The notes beneath the pieces are model-generated. The model had not been told where the DNA came from. It did no database searches and worked only from the letters and a program-made list of their open reading frames with translations. Shown one piece after another: positions 43,831 through 55,325 of a stretch of 64,000 bases of DNA. How positions within the stretch are numbered: the stretch's first letter is position 1; every line of letters starts with the position of its first letter. Location of the stretch: the NCBI GenBank assembly GCA_027946365.1, contig JAPEUQ010000005.1:1674001-1738000 (forward strand). The letters run 5' to 3'. Both the position numbers and the translations under genes were made by a program. Source of the DNA: Kalmusia sp. IMI 367209 (lineage: Eukaryota > Ascomycota > Dothideomycetes > Pleosporales > Didymosphaeriaceae).

Positions 43831-44898
43831 ATGGCAGCAGCAACACCCCCCTCGAATCCCACTCCAGCACTGACTTTTCCGCGCCCCATCTTCGCCGCCG
43901 TTGCCCCGCATCCGTTCTTGCAAGCCCACCTCACAGCACCTTCGATCTCGCGAGCGCCAGTCCGCGCCAATAATCGTACAGCGCATGAGTTTCGAAGAGT
44001 TGGCATCAATACAGGCAGCCTGACACATTGCAATGGCTCGGCGGTAGTGCGGTTAGGCAACACAAGCGCAGTGTGCGGAGTGCGCGCCGAAATACTCAAG
44101 GAGGAAGACGTGCAGGGCACAGCCGACTTTGCACCCAGCACGGGTAAGGAAGAAGAAGATGTAGAGCGGGAGAGGGAAGAGATCGAAAGTCTGCGACTGC
44201 TGGTACCGAATGTGGAATTATCAACGGGGAGCACACCACAGCACATACCCGGATCTGCGCCCTCTTCGTTTGCGCAGACACTCATAACGCGCGTCCGCTC
44301 GCTCCTTCTGTCTACGTCACTCATGCGTCTGTCAGACCTGCGCATCTTATACACGCCGCCCAGCAATCCTGATGATCCCGAGGCCGAGCCGGAGCCGCAG
44401 CTGAAAGGATACTGGGTTCTCTACATCGACATCTTTTATATTAGCATCGATGGCAACGCTTTCGATGCCGCTTGGCTGTCTGTTCTTTCTGCCCTCAAAA
44501 ATTGCGTCATACCCCACGCCTTCTGGGACGAAGAGCTTGAGACGATACTGTGCTCTGATGACCCGTCTGATGCACACGCACTAACCCTCCGAGGACTCCC
44601 GATTCCGTCGACATTCGCAGTATTCGAAGGGAAGCGCGACTGGGACGAGAGTGGGGAAGAGAAGGAAGTCAACTGGGTGCTGAGCGATCCGGACGCTTTT
44701 GAGGAGAGTGTGTGTCGGGAAAGCCTGTGTGTAGTTGTGGACTGCAGTGGTGGGAAGAAAGGGGCGAAAGACAGGATTTTGCGGAGAATAGAGAAGAGCG
44801 GCGGGGGTGTGGTGGACAGGGAGGATATGAAAGCGTTGGTGAAGAGGGCAATGGATCGGTGGACGGAAGTGGAGAAGGTCGTGAACGGGTCGCCTTGA
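43831..44898 (+). CDS. rrp43: Exosome complex subunit Rrp43 (RNase PH domain)
   Basis: A single exon of 355 codons with start context caccATGgc. The N-terminus contains the family pattern F..I.P..FL..HL....RPD-like (FAAVAPHPFLQAHLTAPSIS), then 'R.VGINTGSLTHCNGSAVVRLGNTSAVCGVRAEI', the core of RNase PH-fold exosome subunits. The second half has the 'GYWVLYIDIFYISIDGNAFDAAWLSVLSAL' helix-strand signature. Catalytic phosphorolytic residues are not conserved, as expected for the eukaryotic ring. Rrp43 pairs with other PH-type subunits in the nine-member barrel that threads RNA towards Rrp44/Rrp6 in rRNA processing and RNA decay. A 70-residue acidic insertion (EEEDVEREREEIE) separates the two halves; such insertions occur in filamentous fungi. 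Identity as Rrp43 rather than Rrp42 rests on general pattern. Confidence 0.85.
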   Translation: MAAATPPSNPTPALTFPRPIFAAVAPHPFLQAHLTAPSISRAPVRANNRTAHEFRRVGINTGSLTHCNGSAVVRLGNTSAVCGVRAEILKEEDVQGTADFAPSTGKEEEDVEREREEIESLRLLVPNVELSTGSTPQHIPGSAPSSFAQTLITRVRSLLLSTSLMRLSDLRILYTPPSNPDDPEAEPEPQLKGYWVLYIDIFYISIDGNAFDAAWLSVLSALKNCVIPHAFWDEELETILCSDDPSDAHALTLRGLPIPSTFAVFEGKRDWDESGEEKEVNWVLSDPDAFEESVCRESLCVVVDCSGGKKGAKDRILRRIEKSGGGVVDREDMKALVKRAMDRWTEVEKVVNGSP

Positions 44899-45403
44899 TG
44901 GAGTAGTATGCCTAAGAGCTAACCTTCTATTCTAAGAGTGGGAAGAATCACATGGTCACCGGACTCTTGAGGCATGCGTGCGCTCGCGATGAAGACTCAT
45001 TTGGACCAACCTCAGAGCGGCTCTCCACCATTAGACCGAGTACGAGGCCGGGAACGGATTTCCCTGTAGCCGTGTCTTTTCGTCTATATGAAGTGACCTG
45101 AGGAAGTTCGTCTAGCAACGCAGAACAGCGTGTTCGCCGACATTGTATCGCTCAAGAGCCAATTATACGATGGATCGCTCCTGAGTACTGGACTTTCGCA
45201 ATAGTAGGGAAGGTCACAGTACACCATAAGCGCAACTGTTGTAGCGAGCTCAGCAACAGAGATATCATTCGCCTCAGTCTTCACTGTGAAAAGATGTCTA
45301 GTGAACGAATATATGCAGTGCATGTCTACACTAGTCCACCTTATATATGCAAGTTTATCGCCAAACTTATACCGCCTATGCACACACCCAGCCTGTACGA
45401 CGT
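44899..45403. other. Intergenic stretch between convergent genes
   Basis: 3' flanks of rrp43 and the ankyrin-BTB gene. No gene supported. Confidence 0.45.
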
Positions 45404-47432
45404 CTAAGCATCCAAATCCAGATTCTCTAACAACCGATCGATCTTCCCCAGCAAAATCTGGTAATTGATCGCATCCTGCGCAAACTCGTCGCCCGCCACC
45501 TCCCCATCCAAAGTGCGTATTGCCCCCACCGCAAACTGCTCCTCGATCTCTGCCTCCAGCGCACCTTTCTCCTTACTCTCTTCCTCAGCAATGCCCAGGT
45601 CCTCCATCGCCTCTGCAAGCGCCTCCCCACCCCCCTCATCCATCATCTCATCCAGCCCGCTGTCTTCGAAGCGCAGCCGGAACCGATCGGAAAGGTAGTA
45701 CCGTATATCGTCGACGAGCTCGACAGTATCAGTCTCCTGCCGCGCCTTGACCCTGCGCGCAGATTCTTGCACGAGTTCCGCAAACGCAGGCTCGTCGATA
45801 TACCGCTCTAATCTATACGCTATATACCTCGCGCCAAACTCCTCCAGCCTCTGCACCCGCGTGTCCCAGCCCGCCCTGATGACCTCGTATATATCAATGA
45901 CCTCCTCTTTGTCCGTCTCTCCTCTCGGATTCTCAGATTCGACTGTGGAGCTGTTCCCGTTGCCTAGGGTGGAAATGATGAGGGCGGCGCGCTGCTTGAG
46001 TTTCTCGATGAAGAGCTGGTCGGCTGTGAAGAGGACGTCGATGGCGACGTCGAGGCCGAAGTCGGAGCGCTCCGTGTAGAGGAATGTGAGGATTGTTTCG
46101 AGGACGGCGGGGGAGCAGTCGAGAGTGACGATTTGGAGGTAGGGCGTGGTTTGGGCTTCGCGGAAGGGTGAGGTTAGCATGGTGGAGAAGTATTCGGAGC
46201 GGAGGAGCATAGCTTTGTGGGCGGGATAGATGGTGGATTTCCGGGGGGCGCGAGGTTGGCGTGAGCGTGAGGGGGAGCGCGATTTGATGGGGCCGATGGG
46301 GATGCCGTTTAGTGGTCCTAGGGTGTTGCGTACGGGGGGCGTCGAAGATTCAGATGGGCCTGGGGAGGCGGAAGTTTCGTCAGAGTCATAACTTTCGTCT
46401 TCGTCATCTGCTCTGAGCAGTATGTCGGCGTAGATGGAGTTGTCGCGATCCCATTTGAGATCGTCTACTTTAGCTGTTTCTACCTCTATCTTGTTCCTTA
46501 ACACGTGCTCTTTGAACCATGATTCCAACTGATCTCGCCCGCGAATTAATTCCTCTGCCCTCTTTTGCCGCAGTAGCCGTCGATCCGACACCTCTGTAAT
46601 ATCCTCGAATAATCTGTCCATCTCCAGCTGTCGGCCGATCTTATCTATGCCGTTGAGGACATGCAACTCTTCCTCATCATTCAAACCATGAACCAATCTC
46701 CGCAGTGATACTTCTGAGAAGTACAGATACTGCAATGCGACACCAAGCGATTCCGCAGGGATATTTTGTGGCAGTTTCCATGTTGCGGTATTTGGGGCTG
46801 CGGAAAGTTTCCTTGCAAAGTACGGCGAGCGAGCAGCAAGCAAGAACTTGTGCAGGTGAAAGCTTTGATCGTACGTAGTAATGGTGATGTCGACTGTCTT
46901 GGGTTCAGGGCGGGTGAGGAGCGAGGTGATGTGCGCGGCGAGCGGCTGCAGAGGATTGGTCGACTTCGCGTAATCGTAGGAGAGAAGGAGGTTGCGTATT
47001 CGGTCGTTTAGAGCGTTGTAGAGGCATCGTTCGCCTTGGAAGGTGTCGCGTTCGCACAATGCGCCGTTTTCAAGCAGCAATTGTATAACCTCGTAGTGCC
47101 CACAAAGACTAGCCTTATGAGACAACGGTTACTATTACGAAGTATACGCAATGGCATGGTATGCGCCTCTTACATTGACAGCAACACAATGAAAGAGTAA
47201 TGCTTACCAGAATCAGAGGCGTGTAGTCGTGTCTGTCCCGCGCGTTGACATTCACCCCAGCCTGGATCATTTCCTGGCACACCTTTAAATCACCCCGCCG
47301 ACATGCTTCACAGAATAGCCGGAAGGTCTCTGTTGTGTCGAGCGGATTGTCCTCCTTCAGCTGGCCCGAGCGGATCGCCTGGTTCTCAGTCGCAAGCGCC
47401 CGCTCAATCTCATACTTCTTCTTGACATCCAT
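45404..47432 (-). CDS. Ankyrin repeat and BTB/POZ domain protein (ABTB1 / yeast YIL001W type)
   Basis: Exons 47432-47208 and 47113-45404 (94 nt intron, GTAAGC donor, cataag acceptor, phase 0) give 644 residues. Two ankyrin repeats at the N-terminus (about 35-105: FRLFCEACRRGDLKVCQEMI, then ASLCGHYEVIQLLLENGA) span the intron. The first BTB domain starts with VDITITTYDQSFHLHKFLLAARSPYF and the second near 'IYPAHKAMLLRSEYFSTMLT' with its partner helix 'AVLETILTFLYTERSDFGLD'. Between them lies an acidic Ser/Pro-rich linker (DDEDESYDSDETS). This ankyrin-BTB-BTB order is that of human ABTB1 and the fungal homologues, which may act as substrate adaptors for Cullin-3 ligases or in translation-linked roles; function is not settled. 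Divergent from the NIMA kinase. Confidence 0.88.
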
Positions 47433-47712
47433 GGTGGCGGAGCAAAAATCTTGAAGGTAAAATGCCGCTGCATGATGTCGCGAACGGTGATGGTGGCGTC
47501 GGCGATAAGATCAGATTAGATCCGGGGTTGGTGGGTGCCCGTGCGCTGGTTGCTGGTAGCGACGGCCGTAAACACTAGCCCAAGCAAACCCGTGCCTTGC
47601 ATTCATCTTGCATCCAGCTGCATTCGCACCTCCACCACTAACACAACAGCTTCAACAATATAATACCCTCGCTGCATCAATTGTTGATGATATAGCATAC
47701 ACACATATCATC
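47433..47712. promoter_or_regulatory. Divergent promoter, ankyrin-BTB gene / nimA
   Basis: 280 bp between start codons; pyrimidine-rich on the nimA side with caacaatataatacc near 47651, a possible TATA-like element. Confidence 0.45.
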
Positions 47713-50050
47713 ATGCCCGAGGACGAAAAGTACGAGGTCCTGGAGAAGATCGGTACTGTCGCGCCCATCCCGCCCTTCGTCTGAAGCACGTATACTGACG
47801 CTCACAGGCCATGGCTCGTTCGGAATCATTCGCAAGGTGAAGCGCAAGTCGGACGGTTATGTGCGTGCATCCGACCTATCTTCGCGCAGGTGGCTGATTG
47901 TTTGTCCAGGTGCTCTGCCGGAAAGAGATTTCATATTCCAAGATGTCGCAGAAGGAGAAAGAGCAGCTCCAGGCTGAGCTCTCTATTCTGAAGGAGCTCG
48001 TCCACCCGAACATTGTGCGCTACTACGAGCGCGAGCATCTGAAGGCCTCGCAAGACCTGCACCTGTACATGGAGTATTGCGGCAACGGTGACCTCGGGCG
48101 CGTCATCCAGAACCTCAAGAACAAGAACCAGCTCGCCGAGGAGGAGTTCGTCTGGTCAATATTTAGCCAAATAGTCAATGCCTTATACCGGTGTCACTAC
48201 GGGCAAGATCCGCCAGCGGCAGCGCACAATGTCATGGGCATGGGTGCGGATGCGAAGCCGGCGCGAAATGGCAGGCCCATGATCCTGCACCGCGATCTAA
48301 AGCCGGAAAACAGTGAGTATCTAATTTGCTATCGATGCGATTGGGGCATGACTGACTGCAGCAAGTCTTTCTCGACCACGATAACTCCGTCAAGCTCGGC
48401 GACTTCGGCCTTTCTAAGATTCTTCAGTCGCACGACTTCGCATCTACATATGTCGGCACGCCCTTTTATATGTCACCAGAGATCTGCAAAGCAGAGCAAT
48501 ACGGCCCGCATTCAGACATTTGGGCGCTCGGTTGCATAATATACGAGATGTGTGCGAAGCAGCCACCTTTCAATGCAAGGACCCACCTAGATCTCATCCA
48601 AAAGATCCGTATGGGCAGATATCCGCCTATCCCAGCCGTCTACTCCCCTGAGTTGAACAAGGTCATCGCCTCCTGCTTACAGGTTTCGCCGACCAACCGA
48701 CCGGACACGGCACAGCTGCTGAATCTACCAATTGTGAAGCTGATGCGCAAAGAACAAGAGGTGGTGACGCTTGGTCAGGAGATAAAAGACCAAGAGAAGA
48801 GGCTGATACAGAGAGAGAAAGATTTCGATGCTAAGGTCATCAATATGCGGAAGGAAATCAACGACCAGCTTCGACGAGAGTGGGAAGTCAAGGCGCACTT
48901 AGAGATTGAGAAGCGAGTAAAACTGGAGGTTGAACGGAAATATCAGATCGAACTAAAGAAGCTGCAGGATGTCTTCCAAGCGGAGGTTCAGACTCAGGTG
49001 GAGAAGGCTTTGACAAAGTTCCCTGCCCGCCCAAGCACATCCCCGAAGCTCGCTCCTCGCTCAAATACGCCAACACAGCTCACAGAGCAAGGTGTGCTGT
49101 TCCCTAGTGATGGCGACACGACAATCATCAACGGCTCTACTAGCACGTTAGGCACGAATTCTGAGTGGGCTAACGAAACCGACATTTCGTCTCTATCCAT
49201 TGAAGACTCAATCGACGACGTAGCGGTCACTAAGCTTGCGCCGAAAAAGCGAACTCGGGCTCCTCTCACTCGTGCCAGAACTATGGCAGCGCCTGCTTCT
49301 CACCCGCCGCCTTCGCCTATGGACGTCCAGATGGGCGAACCTTCACCAGCACCAGCATCCTTGGCTGGTCTCTCGCTGTCCCCTCGCCGGAATCAATCCT
49401 CTCGTCTCAACATCTTTGCAGCCGCTAAGGAGGGTGCAAAGAAATGGGAATGCGAAGTTCCACCATCGCCTACTGACGATGATTGGAATGCCGACCTTGA
49501 CGATGATGATACCCCTGCGCTTCCATCGCCAACCCGATCGCGCAGTGGCTCAGGTGGCCGCAATGGCCATGAGGATCCATTCAAGGTCCTCGCAGCTGCT
49601 CAGAAGCCCCTTCCCAAACCAACATCACGCCTTGCAAGCGCGCCATCCCTTGCACCCAACGGCATAAAACCCCGTCCACACTCGGCCGTGCCTATCGTAG
49701 CCACATCGCCATCGCGTCCGCGATCCAAGCCAGAGACTACCAGTCCTGTCCGTAGAGCAGCGAGACCGGCAGAAAACTCAGGCCTCCTCAAAAAGAAGGT
49801 GCCAATCAACGGTGCTCGCCCGCTTGGCCGCACGCTGGTCGAACTCCAACAAGCACGCGGCATTCCTGGCCAGACCTTGAGCGAGGACGAAGGAAAGCGA
49901 GGCATGCGAATAGGGCTTAAGAGTCCTGTCAAGGCGCGCAGTGCAGTTGCGGTTAGGGAGCTCAAGCCCGCTATGGTGTGGAACCCTGAGGAGTGCGACG
50001 ACATGCCGAGTCCGTTCATCATCAAGACGAGGAAGAACCTGGTCATATGA
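47713..50050 (+). CDS. nimA: NIMA-family mitotic protein kinase
   Basis: Exons 47713-47752, 47808-47860, 47910-48312 and 48366-50050 give 726 residues (nimA of Aspergillus is about 700). The Gly-rich loop GHGSFG is at 14-19, the ATP Lys in LCRKEI at 36, HRDLKPEN at 158-165, DFG at 178-180 and GTPFYMSPE after it. The NIMA-type insertion (DPPAAAHNVMGMGADAKPA) precedes HRD. A coiled coil (about 268-345, KDQEKRLIQREKDFDAKVIN and on) and a basic, Ser/Pro-rich C-terminal tail with many SP/TP sites follow, as in NIMA, where the tail carries degradation and localisation signals. The last intron needs an aag acceptor (gcagcaag) to keep KPEN-IFLDHDNSVKLGDFG in frame. The kinase promotes entry into mitosis and works with Cdk1. 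Confidence 0.93.
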
Positions 50051-50836
50051 AGCGAGTGACAGAATGTGGGCCATGGGAAAGACAAAAGGTAAGACTTGTC
50101 ATTTGCGATGCCCCTTTACACTACCCCTTCACTCTTGCCCTTGAACACGATGTATGGATTGGATGTTGGATTGAACGTTGCGTTACGACATGATGGAAGG
50201 ACGGGCGAGTCCGTGGTATAGGACATCAAAAAGACGGGGAGGTAATACAACACTATGAGGATGGTTTACATGAGGAAGGAGTTCGGTGTCGGCGTTGGGA
50301 TCGAGGTACGTGGACACTCGAAGATGAGTGTAAGCGACCGCACAAGCCGCTGTCTGGCGTGCGGGGCGTCCCTGTCTATTGATCTCTTCCCTTTGTCATT
50401 TCTCAGCAGCATTACATCTTTTGATTCTTCTTTCGGAGGCAACATTTGAGCCTACTGTTGCTTGCTTGCATTTTGGCATCTCTGGCGAAACATTGCTTTA
50501 TGAGTGGGACATGAATGGGCGTTTTGAGTACGGCGGGTGGGATGGTGCTGTTCTGTATCTTAGGTCATATCAACGACGATATGGTGTTCAACATTTGGTC
50601 TATAGTGATGGTGATGACAGTGCTCGTGATTCGGACAGACAGCGTCGCTTGCTTACGATGCTAAGTATTAGCTACTTCGTAGCTAGGCGCCTTTGCTGCG
50701 GCTGAGTACATCTCCCTCCGAGTCATCACCCCTGCAACCTCAAGCTTCTACATCTCAATCGTCACGCTCCATACATAATCGGAATCCCTACCCACGCAAC
50801 CACTGCATCACGTCCTACTACGAAGCTCGCCCATCT
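50051..50836. other. Downstream flank of nimA, no supported gene
   Basis: Probably contains the nimA 3' UTR. Short frames only. Confidence 0.4.
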
Positions 50837-51886
50837 ATGATGGCCGTAGAAGACGACAATGATGAAATAAGTACATCTCTCCATCCAACCCACCACTTCA
50901 TCACCTCGAAACTCCGACTGACCATAACAAAATTCCAGACGACATAATCGCAGACTACACCTCCGGCAGCGCAGCCACCGCCGACGAAGCCGTCATGCGC
51001 GCCGTCGAGTACGTGAGCTCCCCAAGCCCACTCTCAAATTCTCTTCACGCCATCACATTCAGAATATTCAGGTGTTGCATCACTCGCTCCTCTCCACCAC
51101 CGTCCATTCCCTTCCCGGAATAATTTCTCTGTTGAAGGCTGATGAACCAATGACTTACACTCACGTTCAGGCACGGCATCCCAGCCCTAAAAGCGCTGCT
51201 CGCACGCGGCTGGGACATCAACGACTGGAATGGGTACCAAGGAACCGCGCTGAACGCCGCCATCTCAGGAGACGACGACGGAGTCCGGTTTCTCCTCTCG
51301 CAGGGCGCAGATCCAAATTATGCGCCCAAGGGAACCACGCCGCTCGATCTTGCGGCTGCGGATGAGGCATGTCCGGCGAGTCAGGTGAAGCTTCTGTTGG
51401 AGTATGGGGCGAGGGTGGAAGGGGGAGGGGCGTTGTGTTGGGCTGCGCGAACGTGCTCGCTGGAAAAGGTTGAGATGTTGGTGGGTGCAGGGCGGATGTT
51501 GATGCTGTGCCGGAAAAGGGAATCCGTTTGTAGGTAGGGGCGAGTGGGGAGGAGGGGACGCCGTTGTGTGAGGTGTGGGGGCGCATTTGGTGGATGGGAG
51601 GCGTGAGGATGTGCGTTTGAGGTATGGAGGATCCGTATACTTGGGATCCGGAGGAGCAGGTTCGGATCATTAGATTGTTGATTGAGAAGGGGCTGATGTG
51701 GACAAGAAGGATAGTGATGGGAGAGGGTGGGCGGATTGGCTGGTTGATGGGCCGGGGTATAAGGAGGCGAGGTTAAAGGAGGTGGAGGGGGTAAAGGGTG
51801 GATTTGATGAAGAGAGGCACTCGGAAAGGATTAGGGAATTGCTGAAGACGAGTGTAGGTGGGAAGCCGACGGGGGAAGGGTTGTGA
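50837..51886 (+). pseudogene. Ankyrin-repeat protein gene with several frameshifts
   Basis: Exon 1 50837-50870, exon 2 50939-51008 and an exon from 51171 join cleanly (donors GTACAT and GTACGT; ctgac branch point) into MMAVEDDNDEINDIIADYTS, then AVEHGIPALKALLARGWDIN and standard ankyrin units (GTALNAAISGDDDGVRFLLS, GTTPLDLAAA, QVKLLLEYGA). From about 51490 the frame changes repeatedly, mostly at G runs: after LVGAG (a missing base restores ADVDAVPEKG), near 51533 (TAG), near 51577 (restores AHLVDGRRED), near 51622 and near 51690 (restores IEKGADVDKKDSDGRGWADW). The tail to the TGA at 51884-51886 is open. The gene is therefore either decayed or badly affected by consensus errors in G-rich sequence. 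Ankyrin proteins are binding scaffolds; no partner can be proposed. Confidence 0.62.
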
Positions 51887-52295
51887 AGGGTGTAGTTGTA
51901 TAATACTTCACTTCTATACTAGGGCGGAGAATACATGTAAAATCCCTACTCCACTATGTGCGATGGAATTTTCAAAAAACATGTACTGAACTCCTAGGTT
52001 TGCAAATACTTAAGGTATAGGTCTACTCGAAGATTGGCCAATTCCATGTCGACTTAGTACATGGATGTAAATATCGGAACTAAACCGTCTACAATAATAG
52101 CGGTTTAGCAGATCTCCCAGATGTCCCAAACGGAAGTTCGATCGCGTTCCATGCACCGGGAACGTTTGGTGATGAATGGCTGGAGCTACCCCGCGGCGGC
52201 ACGTCATTGACATCACCTCGGTAGCCCCACCTTTTCGCCGCGAAAGCTCAAGAATGCAGCCGTTCGCTGTTGACAAATAGCTGCACTGCATTATA
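51887..52295. other. Intergenic stretch
   Basis: Upstream region of the dienelactone hydrolase gene; no gene recognised. Confidence 0.4.
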
Positions 52296-53403
52296 ATGCG
52301 CGTTGCTATCCCTCCTTTCCGCTGTAGACCTTCGACACCTATTCTCTCCCTTTTTGCACGCACTCCGCTTGCACCCAGAGCAACATCGCGTACCCCGCTT
52401 GTGCTACGACAGATCGCAAAGATGTCGACCGAATCTACACAATCGCAGGCCTGTATGGTATATCACTAAGATAAGAGGCGCACTGATCTGATCAATTGCA
52501 GGCTGCAACACCCCCGCCGTGGTGAGCAAGGGCTATGAGACCAAGGGCGAGTACATCGACGTCGCGGGCATGAAGACGTGTACGTAGCTCCCGATACCCA
52601 CATAGTTCCCATCTGCGGAGCTTGGAAAGCGACTTCTCACACGATGCAGATGCCACCGGTCCCAAGGACGCGAAGCAAGGCATCCTGTAAGCCACCCGCC
52701 AAAGCACAAAAGTGCCAAAGCGCTTATCCGAATTCCCCAGAATCATCTTCGACATCTTCGGCTTCTTCCCGCAGACGCTCCAAGGCGCCGACATCCTCGC
52801 CCACACAGACAAAGACCACCCCTACCAGGTCTTCATCCCCGACTTCTTCGACGGCAAGCCCGCCGACATCTCGTGGTACCCGCCGGACAACGACGAGAAG
52901 GGCGCCAAGCTGGGCGAGTTCTTCAAGACGGCCGCGGCGCCGCCCAAGACGCTCGAGCGCATCCCCAAGGTGGTCGAGGCGCTGAAGCAAAGCAGGGGCA
53001 TCGAGAAGTGGGGCATCCTGGGCTTCTGCTGGGGTGGCAAGATTGTCAATCTGAGCTCGTTCGAGGGCACGCTGTTCAAGGTTGCGGCGGCCGCGCATCC
53101 GGCCATGGTCGCGGGCGACGATGCCAAGGGCGTCGTCATCCCGTATGCGATGCTGCCGAGTAAAGACGAGGACAAGGGCGACGTGGAGGAGTGGCAGAAG
53201 AACATCAAGACGCCGAATGTCGTCGAGTGGTTCCCGGATCAGGTATGTTCATTCTCCTCATCCTTTCACGTGATGGCAGTGTTGACATTCCGAAGGTACA
53301 CGGCTTCATGGCGGCTAGGAGCGATCTGGACGACGAGAAGGTCAGAAAAGAGTATAATAGGGGCTATAAGCTCGTGTTGGACTTCTTCCACAAACACATG
53401 TGA
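52296..53403 (+). CDS. Dienelactone hydrolase family protein, possible mitochondrial presequence
   Basis: Exons 52296-52452, 52502-52579, 52650-52686, 52741-53242 and 53296-53403 (four short introns, all GT-AG) give 293 residues. Starting at the inner ATG (52422, MSTESTQSQA) gives 251, the usual length. The alpha/beta hydrolase nucleophile is the Cys of GFCWGGK (about residue 145 counted from 52422), as in dienelactone hydrolases; the catalytic His lies in VHGFMAAR at the start of the last exon. The typical N-terminus CCNTPAVVSKGYETKGEY is intact. The longer start adds 42 residues rich in Arg, Ser and Pro without acidic residues, as in mitochondrial targeting peptides, so two protein forms may exist. 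Substrates in fungi are mostly unknown; aromatic degradation or general esterase activity is likely. Confidence 0.9.
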
Positions 53404-54044
53404 GTGGAGTCCAACAAAGGCTGTAGGATATTCGCTGAGGGGGTTGTAGGACTGTGGAAGCGAAGCTCTAGAATTAAGCAATAACGACTAAAAACAGTAT
53501 TAAGTAATGTCGATTTTCTACTTCTGCTTTCTATATTACCCGTATATTGTTTCGCTCAACATACGCCACCCTTTTTTTTTTGGAAGCACCTAGTTCTTGC
53601 TGCTTTACCAGTGATGACCTAGACGTGGTGTGTAATCCAATTGTAGACTTCTATTGGTAATGGGAGGAAGTAAGCGTAACTTACACTGTTACAGAAGTGG
53701 CGTTGAAGTTTTTAGATGAAAACCTATCTGTTGATAGGATGTTCCGCATAATATCAGGATGGGGATAGTGAAGGATTTTTTCGACAATAACTCGTCGTGG
53801 TCGTTGCATACTTCTTAGCTGCAAAAGGCAACAAAATACTGGTGCGAGTGCAAGAGAAACACAGATCACGCGGTGATAGCAATCTCGATGAAGTCAATGA
53901 ATCAAATACGCTCAAAACATCTACACAGAGCTTCCACCAGGGTATTATACTAGCTTACACGGCTCATGCTTGAACCTCACATACATAGCACGAACCAGCC
54001 ATTACCTCCCCCGCCAGCCTATCCATCCTCCAATGGCATACCTC
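53404..54044. other. Intergenic stretch between convergent genes
   Basis: 3' flanks of the dienelactone hydrolase and AIF-like genes; a T9 run lies near 53573-53581. No gene supported. Confidence 0.45.
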
Positions 54045-55325
54045 TTACCCCCGACTCGTACCCATCTGTCCAGCGGCCACGACAGGCTGAGGCGTCCACT
54101 TGCCCTCCTTCGCATACGTCTTCCCGTCCAAATGGCCCTGGACCAACATGCCAATCAGGTAGTCCCTCCCCTTGATCATCCAGACCATGACGCTGGGGAG
54201 CGCCATGCCGTTCGCAGCGCCGACGCCCTTCTGCGTGCCGATAGGCATGAGCTGCTGCTCCTTCAGATTGGCCGTGTAGTGCCTGTCCGGGCCGGGAGGC
54301 TTGCCCGAGATGTGCGCGACGAGGTCGGTGCGCAGATTCGTCATGGCCACGGGGATGGCGTCGTACTGGTCCATGACGCCGCCGCGCGTGTAGGAGCCGC
54401 AGTCGCCGACGACGTAGACGCGGGGGCCGGCGGCCTCGACGCGCAGCGTCTTTGCGTTGGAGGCGACGCGGTTGCGGTTGTCGAGCCAGTCCTTGGGGAG
54501 GAAGCCTGTGTTGGGGCGGGGACCCGTGGCGTCGATGTAGATGTCTGTCTCGAGCGTCTTGCCGTCCGAGAGCTGGACCGTCGTCTTTGCGCCGGCGGCT
54601 TCGCCGGCCTTGGTGGCGGACACGACTTTGGTGTTGTATAGGACGTTTACGCCGAGGCGCTTGAGCAGCTTCTCCGCCTGCTTGGATATCGACTCGCGGA
54701 GGACGGGGAGCATCTTCTTCTCCGCGCTGATGAGCGTGACCTGCGCTTTGGGGTGCTTCGGTGCAGACGCGAGGAAGCCTGGCTTGCCGTTGAGGTATTC
54801 TGCAATCTCGCCTGCCGTCTCGACGCCCACGGGTCCCGCACCGCCAATCACCACCGTCTTGGCGCTCTTGAGCTGCGAGTGAAACGCATCGTATGTAGCC
54901 TCCAAGGCTGCGCGATCAGTCGTCTGCGTGAACAGCGGGCTTGGTGTTGTGAAGCCTGTCGCAATCACCAGGGACGCATATGGAATGCTCCTCTGCTCCC
55001 CGGTTGCCGTCTGTACCGACACCGTCTGGCCCGCAGCATCGACATGTGTCGCTGTGCCCTGTACGAAGGTGAACTTGTCCTTCGCATACGCAAATGCCGG
55101 CTCAATGGGATAGAATAGTTTGTTGTAGGGCATCAACACCTTGGAGGCAGCCACCCTGGGGCCAGCCACCCTCCAAAAGAAGTCCTTGGACGGATTGACA
55201 ATGGTGACATTGTAAGTAGTGCCATCTTTCTTGGGGAGCTGGGGCAGGACATGTTTGAGAGCGTAATGAGCCGCGCTCATGCCAGCGAACGAGCCGCCCA
55301 AGATGAGTATTGTTTCGGTGGACAT
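54045..55325 (-). CDS. AIF/FSP1-like FAD-dependent NAD(P)H oxidoreductase
   Basis: A single exon encodes 426 residues. The FAD-binding dinucleotide fold is at the N-terminus (ILILGGSFAGMSAA, about 6-19) and the NAD(P)H-binding fold in the middle (VVIGGAGPVGVETAGEIAEY). The 'ATGPRPNTGFL' motif and a final flavin contact (VYVVGDCG) follow in the order of class II/AIF-type disulfide-reductase-fold flavoproteins. There is no redox CxxxxC pair, so it is not a thioredoxin or glutathione reductase. No mitochondrial presequence or membrane segment is seen. Family members include AMID/FSP1 (ubiquinone or vitamin K reduction, protection from lipid peroxidation) and fungal Aif1/Nde-like proteins; the electron acceptor here is unknown. 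The start has context gccATGtc. Confidence 0.9.
   Translation of the reverse strand: MSTETILILGGSFAGMSAAHYALKHVLPQLPKKDGTTYNVTIVNPSKDFFWRVAGPRVAASKVLMPYNKLFYPIEPAFAYAKDKFTFVQGTATHVDAAGQTVSVQTATGEQRSIPYASLVIATGFTTPSPLFTQTTDRAALEATYDAFHSQLKSAKTVVIGGAGPVGVETAGEIAEYLNGKPGFLASAPKHPKAQVTLISAEKKMLPVLRESISKQAEKLLKRLGVNVLYNTKVVSATKAGEAAGAKTTVQLSDGKTLETDIYIDATGPRPNTGFLPKDWLDNRNRVASNAKTLRVEAAGPRVYVVGDCGSYTRGGVMDQYDAIPVAMTNLRTDLVAHISGKPPGPDRHYTANLKEQQLMPIGTQKGVGAANGMALPSVMVWMIKGRDYLIGMLVQGHLDGKTYAKEGKWTPQPVVAAGQMGTSRG

Noticed and set aside
53970..54641. 223-codon plus-strand frame over the AIF-like gene
   Set aside because: His/Arg/Val-rich shadow of a GC-rich coding exon; the opposite strand has full FAD and NAD motifs.
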